Shown: one piece after another, positions 1-8,341 of the stretch
How positions within the stretch are numbered: the stretch's first letter is position 1
Layout: each line of letters starts with the position of its first letter
NCBI GenBank assembly: GCA_023441105.1
Contig: JAEZQX010000509.1
Span: 1 to 45,638 of the forward strand
Length of the DNA stretch: 45,638 nt
Reading direction: 5' to 3'
Source of the DNA: Pseudomonadota bacterium
GTDB lineage: Bacteria; Pseudomonadota; Gammaproteobacteria; Burkholderiales; Burkholderiaceae
Notes under the pieces: model-generated
Database searches by the model: none
What the model was told of the DNA's origin: nothing
The model's input: only the letters and a program-made list of their open reading frames with translations
Program-made: the position numbers and the translations under genes

Positions 1-1
1 G

Positions 2-439
2 CGGCAATGCGACATCGCCGGCTCAGAGGCCGACCGCTTGCTGGCTTACTCCGGCGGCGCACCGTTGCACGCCAGCCACCTCGCTGACCCTGCGGCGCAG
101 ACCGCCTATCGGCGGCTGCTGGAGGCCATCGGATCGCTGCCGGACACTGCACTGGTTGCCGTGGCCGACGTGGTCGCGACGGCGGAGGTCGACCAGTGGT
201 ACGCATTGCTGCAGCGCTGGGTGGCGGACCTGGTGCGGGTGTGCTCGGGGTCGGCGCCGCGTTTCTTCCCGGAGTCGGCGGCCCGGCTGCAACAGATCTG
301 CCGGCGCTGTTCGCTCGAGCGGCTGACGCGGGCGGCGGCAAGGCTGCAGCGCCAGGCAGTGCTGGTGCGGCATCCGCTGAACCCGCGGCTGTTCGCCGAG
401 GAGTCGATTGCCCTGTACCTGGAAGCCTTTGACAGATGA
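2..439 (+). CDS. holB: DNA polymerase III subunit delta', C-terminal part
   Basis: The gene enters from the left edge; its open frame begins at base 2 and only about 145 C-terminal residues are visible. Delta' is a clamp-loader subunit that helps load the beta sliding clamp. The visible part is the helical C-terminal domain. The segment SGGAPLHA matches the collar-domain region that follows the AAA+ module, and the ending HPLNPRLFAEE is typical of the family. The catalytic-type N-terminal half lies outside the window. The stop overlaps the pilZ start by 4 bp (ATGA), so the two are probably translationally coupled. The order holB, pilZ, tatD-type nuclease is conserved in many beta- and gammaproteobacteria, which supports the call despite the truncation. 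Confidence 0.87.
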   Translation, partial: RQCDIAGSEADRLLAYSGGAPLHASHLADPAAQTAYRRLLEAIGSLPDTALVAVADVVATAEVDQWYALLQRWVADLVRVCSGSAPRFFPESAARLQQICRRCSLERLTRAAARLQRQAVLVRHPLNPRLFAEESIALYLEAFDR

Positions 440-816
440 GCGACACAGCCACCGATACCCAAACCTCCGCCAAGCTCGCGGCGCGTCCGAGCGTGATCTC
501 GCTGTCGATCAAGGAGAAGGGTGCGCTCTACGCCGCCTACATGCCGTTCGTCGAGAACGGCGGCCTGTTCGTGCCGACGCAGCGGCCGGCGCAACTCGGT
601 GACGACCTCTATGTCATCCTCACCTTGATGGACGATCCCGCCAAGGTGGCGATCCCGGGAAAGGTCGCCTGGATCACGCCGGCCGGCACCACCGGTCGCC
701 AGCAGGGCATCGGCATCCAGTTCACCCGGACCGATGCGAGCATGCAGGCGCGGGCCAAGATCGAAGACCTGCTCGGCTCCACGCTAAAATCATCGCGGCC
801 ATCCAACACGGTCTGA
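436..816 (+). CDS. pilZ: PilZ domain protein, type IV pilus assembly
   Basis: A 126-residue protein made of one PilZ fold. The segment PFVENGGLFVPT (about residues 36-47) is the signature of the pilus-assembly PilZ subgroup. That subgroup lacks the RxxxR motif used by other PilZ domains to bind c-di-GMP, and I see no RxxxR motif upstream of the barrel here. The family acts in the cytoplasm in type IV pilus biogenesis through contact with the pilus machinery. The start is the ATG inside the ATGA overlap with holB. The last ten or so residues are polar and probably disordered. Function is assigned by family and by position between holB and the TatD-type gene; no pilus structural genes are in the window. 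Confidence 0.9.
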   Translation: MSDTATDTQTSAKLAARPSVISLSIKEKGALYAAYMPFVENGGLFVPTQRPAQLGDDLYVILTLMDDPAKVAIPGKVAWITPAGTTGRQQGIGIQFTRTDASMQARAKIEDLLGSTLKSSRPSNTV

Positions 817-894
817 TGCCCGGCTGAACAAGGCCATCCGGCGGGCCGCAGATGGCCCTCCCGCGCCATGCCGGCGCGGTCAACCGGATAGCCG

Positions 895-1671
895 ATGTTC
901 GTCGATTCCCACTGCCACCTGGATTTTCCCGAGCTCACCGAACGACTGCCGGACGTGCTGTCCAACATGGCGGCCGCCCGGGTCGAGCATGCCCTGTGCA
1001 TCAGCGTCACCTTGGAGGACTGGCCGCGGGTGGCCGAGCTGGCACGCCAGCACCCGCAGCTCAGCGCTTCGGTCGGCGTGCATCCCGACAGCGCCGACGT
1101 GCAGGAGCCGACGGTGCGCACGCTGGTGGAGCTCAGCCGGACACCGAAGGTGGTGGCCATCGGCGAGACCGGCCTCGACTACTTCCGCGCCAGCGGCGAC
1201 ATGACCTGGCAGCAGGAGCGCTTCCGCACCCACATCCGGGCCGCCCGCGAGAGCGGCAAGCCCCTGGTCATCCATACCCGCGCCGCCAGCGACGACACGC
1301 TGCGCATCATGCGGGAAGAGAAGGCCGCCGAGGCCGGCGGCGTGATGCACTGCTTCACCGAGGACTGGGACGTCGCCCAGGCGGCGCTGGATCTCGGCTT
1401 CCACATCTCGATCTCCGGCATCGTCACCTTCAAGAATGCCGCGGTCGTGAAGGATGTGGCAACGCGGGTGCCGCAGGACCGGTTGCTGATCGAAACCGAT
1501 TCCCCGTATCTCGCGCCAGTTCCCAATCGCGGCAAGACCAACGAGCCGGCTTGGGTGGCCCATGTTGCCGCCGCCATCGCGGCGCTGCGCCAGCAGCCTG
1601 TCGAGGACGTCGCCAGCTTCACCACCGCGAACTACCACCGCTTGTTCGGCGCGACCCGTGTCGCCGCCTGA
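895..1671 (+). CDS. TatD-family metal-dependent deoxyribonuclease
   Basis: A 258-residue TIM-barrel hydrolase of the amidohydrolase superfamily. All expected metal ligands are visible: the N-terminal HxH in DSHCHLD, Glu in GETGLDYF, His in PLVIHTR, His in GVMHCFTED and the C-terminal Asp in IETDSPYL. The family acts as 3'-5' exonucleases or DNases on damaged DNA. The position after holB and pilZ matches the YcfH-type paralogue. The ATG start puts the first HxH motif at residues 6-8, as usual, although the upstream Shine-Dalgarno is weak. About 80 bp separates it from pilZ. Its 3' end is followed closely by the ankyrin gene, so the four genes may be one transcription unit. Confidence 0.95.
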   Translation: MFVDSHCHLDFPELTERLPDVLSNMAAARVEHALCISVTLEDWPRVAELARQHPQLSASVGVHPDSADVQEPTVRTLVELSRTPKVVAIGETGLDYFRASGDMTWQQERFRTHIRAARESGKPLVIHTRAASDDTLRIMREEKAAEAGGVMHCFTEDWDVAQAALDLGFHISISGIVTFKNAAVVKDVATRVPQDRLLIETDSPYLAPVPNRGKTNEPAWVAHVAAAIAALRQQPVEDVASFTTANYHRLFGATRVAA

Positions 1672-1735
1672 CGAGCCCGCTTCCGGATCCGCGGCGGCGC
1701 CGGCGCGCCATCCGGGGAGGTTGGCCGCGGGCCTG

Positions 1736-2434
1736 GTGGCAGCTTCGGCGGCGAGGGCGCGGCGCCTGCTGGCTGTCCTGGCGCTGCTGATGCTGGCGCT
1801 TCCGCTACCGGCGCCTGCCCAGGAAGCTCCCGGCGGCTTCTTTGCCGCGATTGCTCGCGACGACGATGCCGACGTACGGGTCTACCTGCTGCGCGGCGTG
1901 CCGATTGCCGCCCGGGATCGCAACGGCACGCCGGCGCTGGTGCTGGCGGCTGCCGAGCGAGCCTTCAAGGTGGTGCGTACCTTCCTCGCTATCCCCGGTA
2001 CCGAGCCCGACATCAGCAACCGCGCGAACGAGACGGCGCTGATGTATGCCGCCTTGCATGGCAGTGTCGAGACTGCGGCGCTGCTGGTGGAGAAGGGCGC
2101 CCAGGTCAACCGTCCCGGCTGGGCAGCGTTGCACTATGCAGCAACCGGCGGCAACGAACAGATGGTGGACTGGCTTCTCGAACGGCATGCCTTCATCGAT
2201 GCCGAATCGCCCAACCGCAGCACGCCGTTGATGCTGGCGGTGCGCCAGAAGCACGACGCGGTAGCGCGCCAGCTGATTGCCGCCGGGGCCGATCCGGCGA
2301 TCCGCAACGAGGCGGGCCTGACTGCGGCCGACTATGCCCAGCGCAACCACAACCAGCCGCTGGCGGACTGGCTGCGCGGCAAAGCCAGGGACTACGACGC
2401 CAGATACAGGCCCGCAGGAACCGTTCGGAGGTAG
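1736..2434 (+). CDS. Exported ankyrin-repeat protein
   Basis: The product is about 232 residues. After an Arg-rich start there is a hydrophobic stretch (LLAVLALLMLALPLP) ending in APAQ, a good Sec signal peptide, so the protein is probably periplasmic. At least four ankyrin units follow, visible as NGTPALVLAA, NETALMYAA, GWAALHYAA and NRSTPLMLAV, with a closing GLTAADYA unit. Ankyrin repeats bind other proteins; the partner is unknown. Start choice is uncertain. GTG at 1736 gives a normal signal peptide and a GGGGAGG lies 15 nt upstream; GTG at 1658 is also open, would overlap the TatD gene by 14 bp, and would give a very long n-region. A similar ankyrin gene commonly follows tatD in betaproteobacteria. 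Confidence 0.85.
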   Translation: MAASAARARRLLAVLALLMLALPLPAPAQEAPGGFFAAIARDDDADVRVYLLRGVPIAARDRNGTPALVLAAAERAFKVVRTFLAIPGTEPDISNRANETALMYAALHGSVETAALLVEKGAQVNRPGWAALHYAATGGNEQMVDWLLERHAFIDAESPNRSTPLMLAVRQKHDAVARQLIAAGADPAIRNEAGLTAADYAQRNHNQPLADWLRGKARDYDARYRPAGTVRR

Positions 2435-2536
2435 AGTGGCATGTCGGGCCGGGACCAGCAGGGATACTCTGAACTTCCCGCAGCCCGCCCGCGGCCGTTG
2501 CCTCGGCCGCCGGGTCACGACGACAGCCTGAGAATC

Positions 2537-3673
2537 ATGAAGAGCAGATCCGCCGAGTTGCACCGGGCACTGGCAGCCCGCAGGACGATCGCCGCGCTGG
2601 TCGCGGCAGCCGCGCTCGCAGCCGGTTGCGCCACCACCGGCGTGGACGAGGAAGGCTTCACCGGCACGACCCGGCCCCGGGCCGCCAGCCCGGCCAGCGA
2701 GCGCGTCATCGCCGGTGTCGCCGAGATGGTGCTGACCAGGCAGGCATGGCCGACCTTCGAGCAGGCGAAGCAGGATGCGGTCACCGCGCTGCAGGACGGT
2801 TCGCCGCTCTATGCCTACATCCGCGCCTCGCGGCCCCTCGGCGAGATCGCCCATCCTGCCGATCCGGCGGGCAGCTACACCTTCAGCGACTATCCGCACC
2901 TGTTCCTGCAGATCGGCGACAACGAGAGCCTGACCATCCTCGCCACCTGCTATGTCACCTTGTCGGCCGAGGAGACGCGCCTGCGTGAGCTCGTGGTGCC
3001 GCTGGCGCCGCTGACCTACCGGCCGGGACAGAATGCGGCGGACTGCTGGCTCGGGACGGTGGCCGGCAGCCGCGGCGGCAAGCGCACTTACGAGGTCCGG
3101 CTGGCGGGATTCGCCGGAAAGTTCGAGAGCTGGCTGCCGGTACCCGACCTGCTGGCGGTGGCGCCGGTGGCCACCGACCTTCCTGCCGGCGCATCCGAAT
3201 ATGCCGCCATGCTGCGCGCGACGCCGCTGCGCAACGCGACGCTGCTGGCAAGCAACAGCACCTTGCCGGCTGCAGGGATCGGCGCAACCGCGCTGGCGTC
3301 GCCGGTGGCAACGCCCACGGCCATCGCCACGCCCATCCGCGGGTCTTCCCTCGTTGCGTTGAACAGCGCGCCCCTGCCGGGCCCGCGCCAGGCCATCGGC
3401 GGCAGCCGCATGGACCTGCAGTTGCAGAGCCTGAGCGCGGCCTTGCTCGGGCGCCGGCCGAGCGAAGCCTACTTCCTCGATTCGGACTGGACCAGCACCA
3501 CCGACCAGCGCGGCAGGGTGGTGCAGCAGCATGCGCATGCGGCGGCCATCTTCAAGGGCGCCTCCTGCAGCTGGCTGCGCCTGAAGGCTTTCCGCCGCCC
3601 GGGCGGGTCCGGCCTGATCGACGTCGAACCGGTCGGCGATCCAATCGAGATCAGCTGCACCGAGCTGAAGTAG
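2537..3673 (+). CDS. Putative lipoprotein of unknown function
   Basis: A 378-residue protein with a clear lipobox (LAAGC, Cys at residue 31 from this ATG), so it is probably lipid-anchored in the envelope. The rest is alanine-rich without recognised motifs; about residues 215-270 form a low-complexity Ala/Thr/Pro linker, followed by a C-terminal folded-looking section (EAYFLDSDWTSTTDQRG). The start is debatable. An in-frame ATG at 2441 has a strong GGAGGT 8 nt upstream (2427-2432) but would place the lipobox at residue 63, which is too far for a normal signal peptide. The ATG at 2537 gives a proper signal peptide but a poor ribosome site. It lies about 100 bp after the ankyrin gene on the same strand. 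I do not recognise the family. Confidence 0.7.
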   Translation: MKSRSAELHRALAARRTIAALVAAAALAAGCATTGVDEEGFTGTTRPRAASPASERVIAGVAEMVLTRQAWPTFEQAKQDAVTALQDGSPLYAYIRASRPLGEIAHPADPAGSYTFSDYPHLFLQIGDNESLTILATCYVTLSAEETRLRELVVPLAPLTYRPGQNAADCWLGTVAGSRGGKRTYEVRLAGFAGKFESWLPVPDLLAVAPVATDLPAGASEYAAMLRATPLRNATLLASNSTLPAAGIGATALASPVATPTAIATPIRGSSLVALNSAPLPGPRQAIGGSRMDLQLQSLSAALLGRRPSEAYFLDSDWTSTTDQRGRVVQQHAHAAAIFKGASCSWLRLKAFRRPGGSGLIDVEPVGDPIEISCTELK

Positions 3674-3693
3674 CGCCGGGCATCATCGCGCGG

Positions 3694-3714
3694 CGCCGGC
3701 GACGCGCGCCGGCG
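3694..3714. repeat. Inverted repeat with two CGCCGGCG arms
   Basis: Two copies of the self-complementary octamer CGCCGGCG (3694-3701 and 3707-3714) flank the loop ACGCG, allowing an 8-bp stem just after the lipoprotein gene. No T-tract follows on the plus strand, so it is at best a weak terminator or a transcript-stabilising hairpin. Confidence 0.45.
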
Positions 3715-3724
3715 GTGGCGGCTG

Positions 3725-3730
3725 TATAGT
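3725..3730 (+). promoter_or_regulatory. Possible -10 element before the MFS gene
   Basis: TATAGT differs from the consensus TATAAT at one position and ends 8 bases before the ATG at 3739, with a GGGGGGA ribosome site between them. No convincing -35 box is visible in the GC-rich sequence upstream. If used, the transcript would be nearly leaderless. Confidence 0.25.
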
Positions 3731-3738
3731 GGGGGGAC

Positions 3739-5358
3739 ATGCCGACGCCCGCCCCGACCGCATCTTCACGCCTCGCGCAGTACCTGGCTGCGAGCCCGCT
3801 CCGGGACGCTTCCTTCCGTCTCTTCTATACCGGCTCGATCGGTACCGCCCTCGGCTACACGATGCAGGCGGCAATGGCCGCCTGGGTGATGGCCACGTTG
3901 ACGCCGTCGGCGCTGATGGTCGCGCTGGTGCAGTCGGCAAGCACGCTGCCGTTCCTGCTTTTCGGGCTGATCGCCGGTTCGCTGGCCGACATCATGAACC
4001 GGCGCAGGCTGATCATCGTCACCCAGCTGGTGATGCTGCTGTCGACCGCGCTGCTTGGCGTGATCGCCGTCACCGGTTGGGTCAACCCGTGGACCCTGCT
4101 GCTGCTCACCTTCATCTGCGGCGCCGGCTTCACCTTCTACATGCCCGCACAGCAAGCGAGCATCAACGACCTGGTTGCCCGGGAGGATCTGCCGCGCGCG
4201 GTGGCGCTGGGCGCGGTCGCCTTCAACGTCGCCCGGGCCATCGGCCCCGCGATAGCGGGAGCGGTCGCCGCCTGGCTCGGCTCGGGCAGCGCGCTGCTGG
4301 CCAGCTCGCTGTTCTTCATCGTCATGATGTTCGGCGTGAGCAGCCTCAGGCGGGTGGAGCGGAGCCTGCCGGGCGTGCCGGAGACGCTCTTCGCCGGCGT
4401 GCAGAGCGGCCTGCGCTTTGCGCGGCATTCGCCGGCCATGCGCTCGCTGGTGATCCTCAACGTCAGCTTCACCGTCTGCGCCAGCGCCTTGTGGGCGCTG
4501 ATCCCGCTGGTGGCGCGCGACCAGTTGAACCTCGGGCCCGGCGGCTACGGCCTGCTCTACGGCACCTTCGGCGCCGGGGCGGTGGTCTCGGCCCTGACGA
4601 TCCCGGAGCAGTTGCAGAAGTACTCGCTCAACACGGTCGTGCGCGCCAGCATCGTGCTGTGGACCGGCGCGACGCTGCTGGTGGCGGCAACGACCATCAC
4701 CGGTGTCGCACTGCTCGGCGCGCTGTTCGCTGGCGCCGCCTGGGTCGGGGTCCTGGCAAGCCTGTCTGCCGGCACGCAGAGCACCGCCCCGGCGTGGGTG
4801 CGGGCACGGGCGGTATCGATCAACCTGCTGGCGCTGCAGACCGGACTCGCGCTCGGCAGCTTCCTCTGGGGTGCGCTCGCCTCGGCCATCGACATCCAGC
4901 CCACCATGGCCGTGTCGGCCGGCCTCATGGTGCTGCTGTACGCGATCAACCACCGGGTGCGCGTGAAGCTCGGCGACGAGGCGGATGTCACGCCGTTTGC
5001 CCAGTTGCCGGAACTGGCGGTCGCAGTCGAGCCGATGCCGACCGATGGTCCGGTGCTCGTGCAGGTGGAGTACCGCATCGCGGAGGCCGATCGGCCGGCG
5101 TTCCTGCAGGCGATCCAGGAAGTGGAGGCGACCCGTCGCCGCAACGGCGCAGCCAGCTGGCGGGTGTTTCGCGACGTCAGCGAGGACGAGCGCTATGTCG
5201 AGCGCTACGTGATCACGTCATGGGCGGAGTACGTCCGGCTGCGCATGCGGATGACCGTTGCTGACCGCATGCTGCAGAACCGGGTGATCGAGTTGCAGCG
5301 CAAGGACGTGCCGGTGCGCGTCTCGCGCCTGATCGGCGTCGCTGCGGCCAAGCGCTAG
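3739..5358 (+). CDS. MFS transporter (MFS_3 / enterobactin-exporter type) with C-terminal soluble domain
   Basis: A 539-residue major facilitator. About the first 415 residues carry roughly ten to twelve membrane helices, with the loop motif GSLADIMNRRR (residues 76-86), the classic cytoplasmic loop 2-3 signature. The last 110 residues (from about 430) are soluble and resemble a ferredoxin-like alpha+beta domain of the ABM type; this two-part architecture is known in the MFS_3 family related to EntS-type exporters. The substrate cannot be read from the sequence. A GGGGGGA lies just before the ATG. The gene converges on egtB and the two stop codons overlap in the tetramer CTAG (5355-5358). Confidence 0.88.
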   Translation: MPTPAPTASSRLAQYLAASPLRDASFRLFYTGSIGTALGYTMQAAMAAWVMATLTPSALMVALVQSASTLPFLLFGLIAGSLADIMNRRRLIIVTQLVMLLSTALLGVIAVTGWVNPWTLLLLTFICGAGFTFYMPAQQASINDLVAREDLPRAVALGAVAFNVARAIGPAIAGAVAAWLGSGSALLASSLFFIVMMFGVSSLRRVERSLPGVPETLFAGVQSGLRFARHSPAMRSLVILNVSFTVCASALWALIPLVARDQLNLGPGGYGLLYGTFGAGAVVSALTIPEQLQKYSLNTVVRASIVLWTGATLLVAATTITGVALLGALFAGAAWVGVLASLSAGTQSTAPAWVRARAVSINLLALQTGLALGSFLWGALASAIDIQPTMAVSAGLMVLLYAINHRVRVKLGDEADVTPFAQLPELAVAVEPMPTDGPVLVQVEYRIAEADRPAFLQAIQEVEATRRRNGAASWRVFRDVSEDERYVERYVITSWAEYVRLRMRMTVADRMLQNRVIELQRKDVPVRVSRLIGVAAAKR

Positions 5359-6731
5359 CTCGGCACGTCGCGGGCCAGCCGCAGGCCGCTGAACTGCCAG
5401 CGCGCCTCCGGCGGGAAGAAGTTGCGGTAGCTCTTGCGGATGTGACTGCGCGGCGAAGCGAACGAGCCGCCGCGCAGCACGAACTGGTTGCACATGAACT
5501 TGCCGTTGTACTCGCCCACCGCGCCAGCCGAGGTCCTGAAGCCGTGATAGGGCAGGTAGGCACTGGCAGTCCATTCCCACAGGTCGCCCCACATCTGCTG
5601 CAATGAGCGGCGATCGCCGGCGCCGCGCGAGGCTGCCGGCAGCGGACGCAACTCGCCGCGCTCGAGCAGGTTGGCATCTTCGCCGATCGGTGGCGTGAGG
5701 CCAGCCGCATGCTCCCATTCGGTTTCGGTCGGCAAGCGACAGCCGGCCCAGCGGGCATAGGCATCGGCCTCGAAGTAGCTCAGGTGCGCCACGGGAGCGG
5801 CCGGATCCAGGGGCTGCCAGCCCGCCAGGCCGAACACCTCGATCGGGCCCGCCACCTCCGCAGGCGCCTGCGCTGCCCGCCAATAGAGCGGCATGGTCCA
5901 GCCCTCCGCCTGGATCCGATCCCAGCCAAGCGAGAGCCAGAACTCGGGGCGCCGGTAGCCGCCGTCGCGCACGAACGCCAGATACTCGGCACAGGTGACG
6001 AGCCGGTCGGCCAACTCGAACGGCTGCAGCAGCACCTGGTGCGCCGGCAGCTCGTTGTCGAAGCAGAAGCCCCGGCCGTCATGGCCGATGTCGACGATGC
6101 CGCCGTCGAAGCCGAGAAACGAGGCAGCGTTCTCCGCCGCCTGCTCGCCGGCGAGGGCGGCTTCCTTGCCCGGCGCTGCCGCTTGCGGCGGGGTGGCAGG
6201 CACGGCATACGCCGGCCCGAGCGGATTGCACGACAGCAGGTGCTTCACGTCGGTGAGGATCAGCTCCTGGTGCTGCTGCTCATGGTTCAGGCCCAGCACG
6301 AGAAGGGCATCGAAGGCCTCGCTGTCACCGACCGCGCCATGAGCGATCGCTGCGGTCATCGCCTCGTCCACGCAAGCGCGGTAGTCCATGACCTCCTGGA
6401 GCGACGGGCGCGTGAGCAGGCCGCGTTGCGGCCGCGGATGCTTGTCGCCCACCGCGTTGTAGTAGGAATTGAAGAGCACGCGATACTCGGGGTTCGCGGG
6501 CTTGTAGCTGCCCACGAACTCGCCAAGCAGGAAGGTCTCGAAGAACCAGGTGGTGTGCGCGAGGTGCCACTTCACCGGGCTCGCATCCGGCATCGACTGC
6601 GCCTGGCAATCTTCCGGCGCCAGCGGTGCGGCCAGTGCGGCCGTCGCCGCGCGTACCCGCCGATAGTCTTCGAGCAGCCCGCGCCGCCGGCCGGCTGCGG
6701 AGATGGTGGGAAAGCGGTCGGGAGCATTCAT
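5355..6731 (-). CDS. egtB: Ergothioneine biosynthesis sulfoxide synthase EgtB
   Basis: A 458-residue non-haem iron enzyme that joins trimethylhistidine (hercynine) to a thiol donor, cysteine or gamma-glutamylcysteine, with oxygen to give the sulfoxide. The N-terminal DinB-type helical domain supplies the iron ligands: WHLAHTTWFFE (about residues 55-65) and HEQQHQE. The C-terminal half is an FGE-sulfatase (formylglycine-generating enzyme) fold, seen in RLPTETEWEHAA, WEWTASAY and FVLRGGSFASP. The ATG at 6731 is 20 bp downstream of the egtD stop, so the two form an operon transcribed egtD then egtB. No egtA, egtC or egtE homologue is in the window; the final C-S lyase step must be supplied elsewhere if the pathway is complete. 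Confidence 0.95.
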   Translation of the reverse strand: MNAPDRFPTISAAGRRRGLLEDYRRVRAATAALAAPLAPEDCQAQSMPDASPVKWHLAHTTWFFETFLLGEFVGSYKPANPEYRVLFNSYYNAVGDKHPRPQRGLLTRPSLQEVMDYRACVDEAMTAAIAHGAVGDSEAFDALLVLGLNHEQQHQELILTDVKHLLSCNPLGPAYAVPATPPQAAAPGKEAALAGEQAAENAASFLGFDGGIVDIGHDGRGFCFDNELPAHQVLLQPFELADRLVTCAEYLAFVRDGGYRRPEFWLSLGWDRIQAEGWTMPLYWRAAQAPAEVAGPIEVFGLAGWQPLDPAAPVAHLSYFEADAYARWAGCRLPTETEWEHAAGLTPPIGEDANLLERGELRPLPAASRGAGDRRSLQQMWGDLWEWTASAYLPYHGFRTSAGAVGEYNGKFMCNQFVLRGGSFASPRSHIRKSYRNFFPPEARWQFSGLRLARDVPS

Positions 6732-6751
6732 CGGGGGCCAGTCCTCATCGG

Positions 6752-7765
6752 TCAGTTCACCGCGTGGAAGACCGCGTAGCGACCGGCTTCGTCGGTCCAG
6801 TGCCGCACCGCGCGGAACCCCGCCTCGCGCAGCTTTGCATCGAATCGCTCGATGGTGTATTTGCAGGCGGACTCGGTGTGGATCCGCTCGCCGGCGGCGA
6901 ATGCGCGCTCGCCGCCGGGCCAGCGAACCACCAGGTCCTGGCGCGACTGCAGATGCATCTCGACACGCGACAGCACCTGGTTGAAGAGGGCGACATGGTC
7001 CCACTGCGCCGGATCGAAGTCGCTGCCGATCAGCCGGTTGACGTTGCGCAGGATGTTGCGGTTGAACGCGGCGGTCACGCCCAGCGCGTCGTCGTAGGCG
7101 CGTCGCAGTACCTCCGGATCCTTCACCAGGTCCACGCCGATCAGCAAGCCACCTCCCGGCGCCTGTGACTGGATCCGTCTCAGAAAAGCCAGCGCCTGCG
7201 CCGGCGTGAAGTTGCCGATGCTCGACCCGGGGTAGAAGAACAGCGGTGTCTCGCCCTCGAGTTCCAAGGCGAGCTCAGGCGGCAGGTCGAGCGACGAGGA
7301 GAAGTCCATGCCGACCCCGACCATGGCGATCGCGGGATGGGCGGTGGCCAGCCGTTCCACGGCCCGCCGGACGAATTCGACGGAGATATCCACGGCCACA
7401 TAGCGGACCGGCTGCAGGATCCCGAACAGACTCATCGCCTTGGCGCAGTTGCCGGCGCCGAGGTCGATCAGGGATGCGCCCTGGCCGACGCTGGCGGCGA
7501 TGTCGGACGCGCGGGACGCGAAGATCGCCGCCTCCGCGCGCGTGGGGTAGTACTCGTCGAGTTCGGTGATCGCCTCGAACAGATGCGAGCCGAGCACGTC
7601 ATAGAAAAACTTCGGCGACAGCTGCGCCTTGGGTCGCAGCAGCCCGGCCTGGACCTCTGCTTGAGGGGCGCCCCCGTCCGAGCCCGCGCGGACCTGCAGG
7701 AACCGCGGCCCATGCGAGCGGGGAGTCGCTGACTTGTGGGCCTTCGCAGCGGTGGTCGATAGCAC
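6752..7765 (-). CDS. egtD: L-histidine N-alpha-methyltransferase EgtD
   Basis: A 337-residue SAM-dependent enzyme that adds three methyl groups to histidine, making hercynine for EgtB. The family signature is clear: LSPKFFYDVLGSHLFEAIT followed by ELDEYYPTRAE, the SAM-binding loop IDLGAGNCAKA, and LFFYPGSSIGNF. The end HWTDEAGRYAVFHA is also typical. The start is the GTG at 7765, with GAGGAG 5 nt upstream. A longer open frame continues upstream to 8059 but is low-complexity and lies before the family's usual N-terminus. It is the first gene of the egtD-egtB operon; its promoter should lie in the 7766-8069 gap, though I could not pick out clear boxes. Confidence 0.94.
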   Translation of the reverse strand: MLSTTAAKAHKSATPRSHGPRFLQVRAGSDGGAPQAEVQAGLLRPKAQLSPKFFYDVLGSHLFEAITELDEYYPTRAEAAIFASRASDIAASVGQGASLIDLGAGNCAKAMSLFGILQPVRYVAVDISVEFVRRAVERLATAHPAIAMVGVGMDFSSSLDLPPELALELEGETPLFFYPGSSIGNFTPAQALAFLRRIQSQAPGGGLLIGVDLVKDPEVLRRAYDDALGVTAAFNRNILRNVNRLIGSDFDPAQWDHVALFNQVLSRVEMHLQSRQDLVVRWPGGERAFAAGERIHTESACKYTIERFDAKLREAGFRAVRHWTDEAGRYAVFHAVN

Positions 7766-8069
7766 GGCATCTCCTCGTGGGGCCTCCGGGCAGCAACAAA
7801 GGCAGACCCGGTCGTTGAAGGGAACAGGCGGGAATTCAGATGCAGAAAAGGGGCCGCTGGCGCAAGCACCGTGCCCGGGCGCGCTGCGACTACCGGTGTC
7901 CAACCTGCCCGAGGCTGCCGCCGATGTTACCGCCGGGCAGGCAGCGTGGCGGCGCCCGGCCTGCAAGCCCTTGAAACCTGCGCGGCCAGGCGACCGCGCA
8001 GCCGGGCATGCTGGTTGCCCAGGCGTCCGACGGCCGCAATCGTCGGCCCCGCAAGTCAAGAGAGACAGA
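7766..8069. other. Intergenic region between egtD and a small membrane-protein gene
   Basis: No convincing gene is seen in these 304 bp, which must hold two divergent promoters. An 8-bp inverted repeat CTGCGCGG (7978-7985) / CCGCGCAG (7994-8001) with an 8-nt loop lies about 70 bp before the small plus-strand gene. Short plus-strand frames running through here are shadows of GC-rich sequence. Confidence 0.5.
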
Positions 8070-8237
8070 ATGTCGCACGTCAGCTATCGTCAGCCCCGCC
8101 GCACCACCGATCCCCGCAAAGGGCGTGCCGGGACCGCTTCCGGCCTGGAGACCTTCGCCACCCGCTTCGCCGAACTGGCGCTACTGGCCGGCGTGCTGGG
8201 TGCCGGCATCGCGTTGCTGGTCACGCGGTCGACTTGA
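8070..8237 (+). CDS. Small single-pass membrane protein, 55 aa
   Basis: ATG at 8070 with a purine-rich AAGAGAGA about 5 nt upstream. The first half is basic and polar (residues 1-30), then a hydrophobic helix (LALLAGVLGAGIALLV, about residues 36-51) ends near the C-terminus. The layout suggests a cytoplasmic basic tail with one membrane anchor. I do not recognise a family. It sits about 100 bp before the hybrid histidine kinase on the same strand, divergent from egtD, so co-expression with the kinase is possible but unproven. Confidence 0.55.
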   Translation: MSHVSYRQPRRTTDPRKGRAGTASGLETFATRFAELALLAGVLGAGIALLVTRST

Positions 8238-8341
8238 GCCGTCGGCTGCCGTTTGACTCTGGCTGCACCTTGTCGCAAATCATCAGCTCCCGGAATCCGC
8301 CGACTGGCCGTCGGCCGCGCCTTGGCACGACCGTCAAGGGC

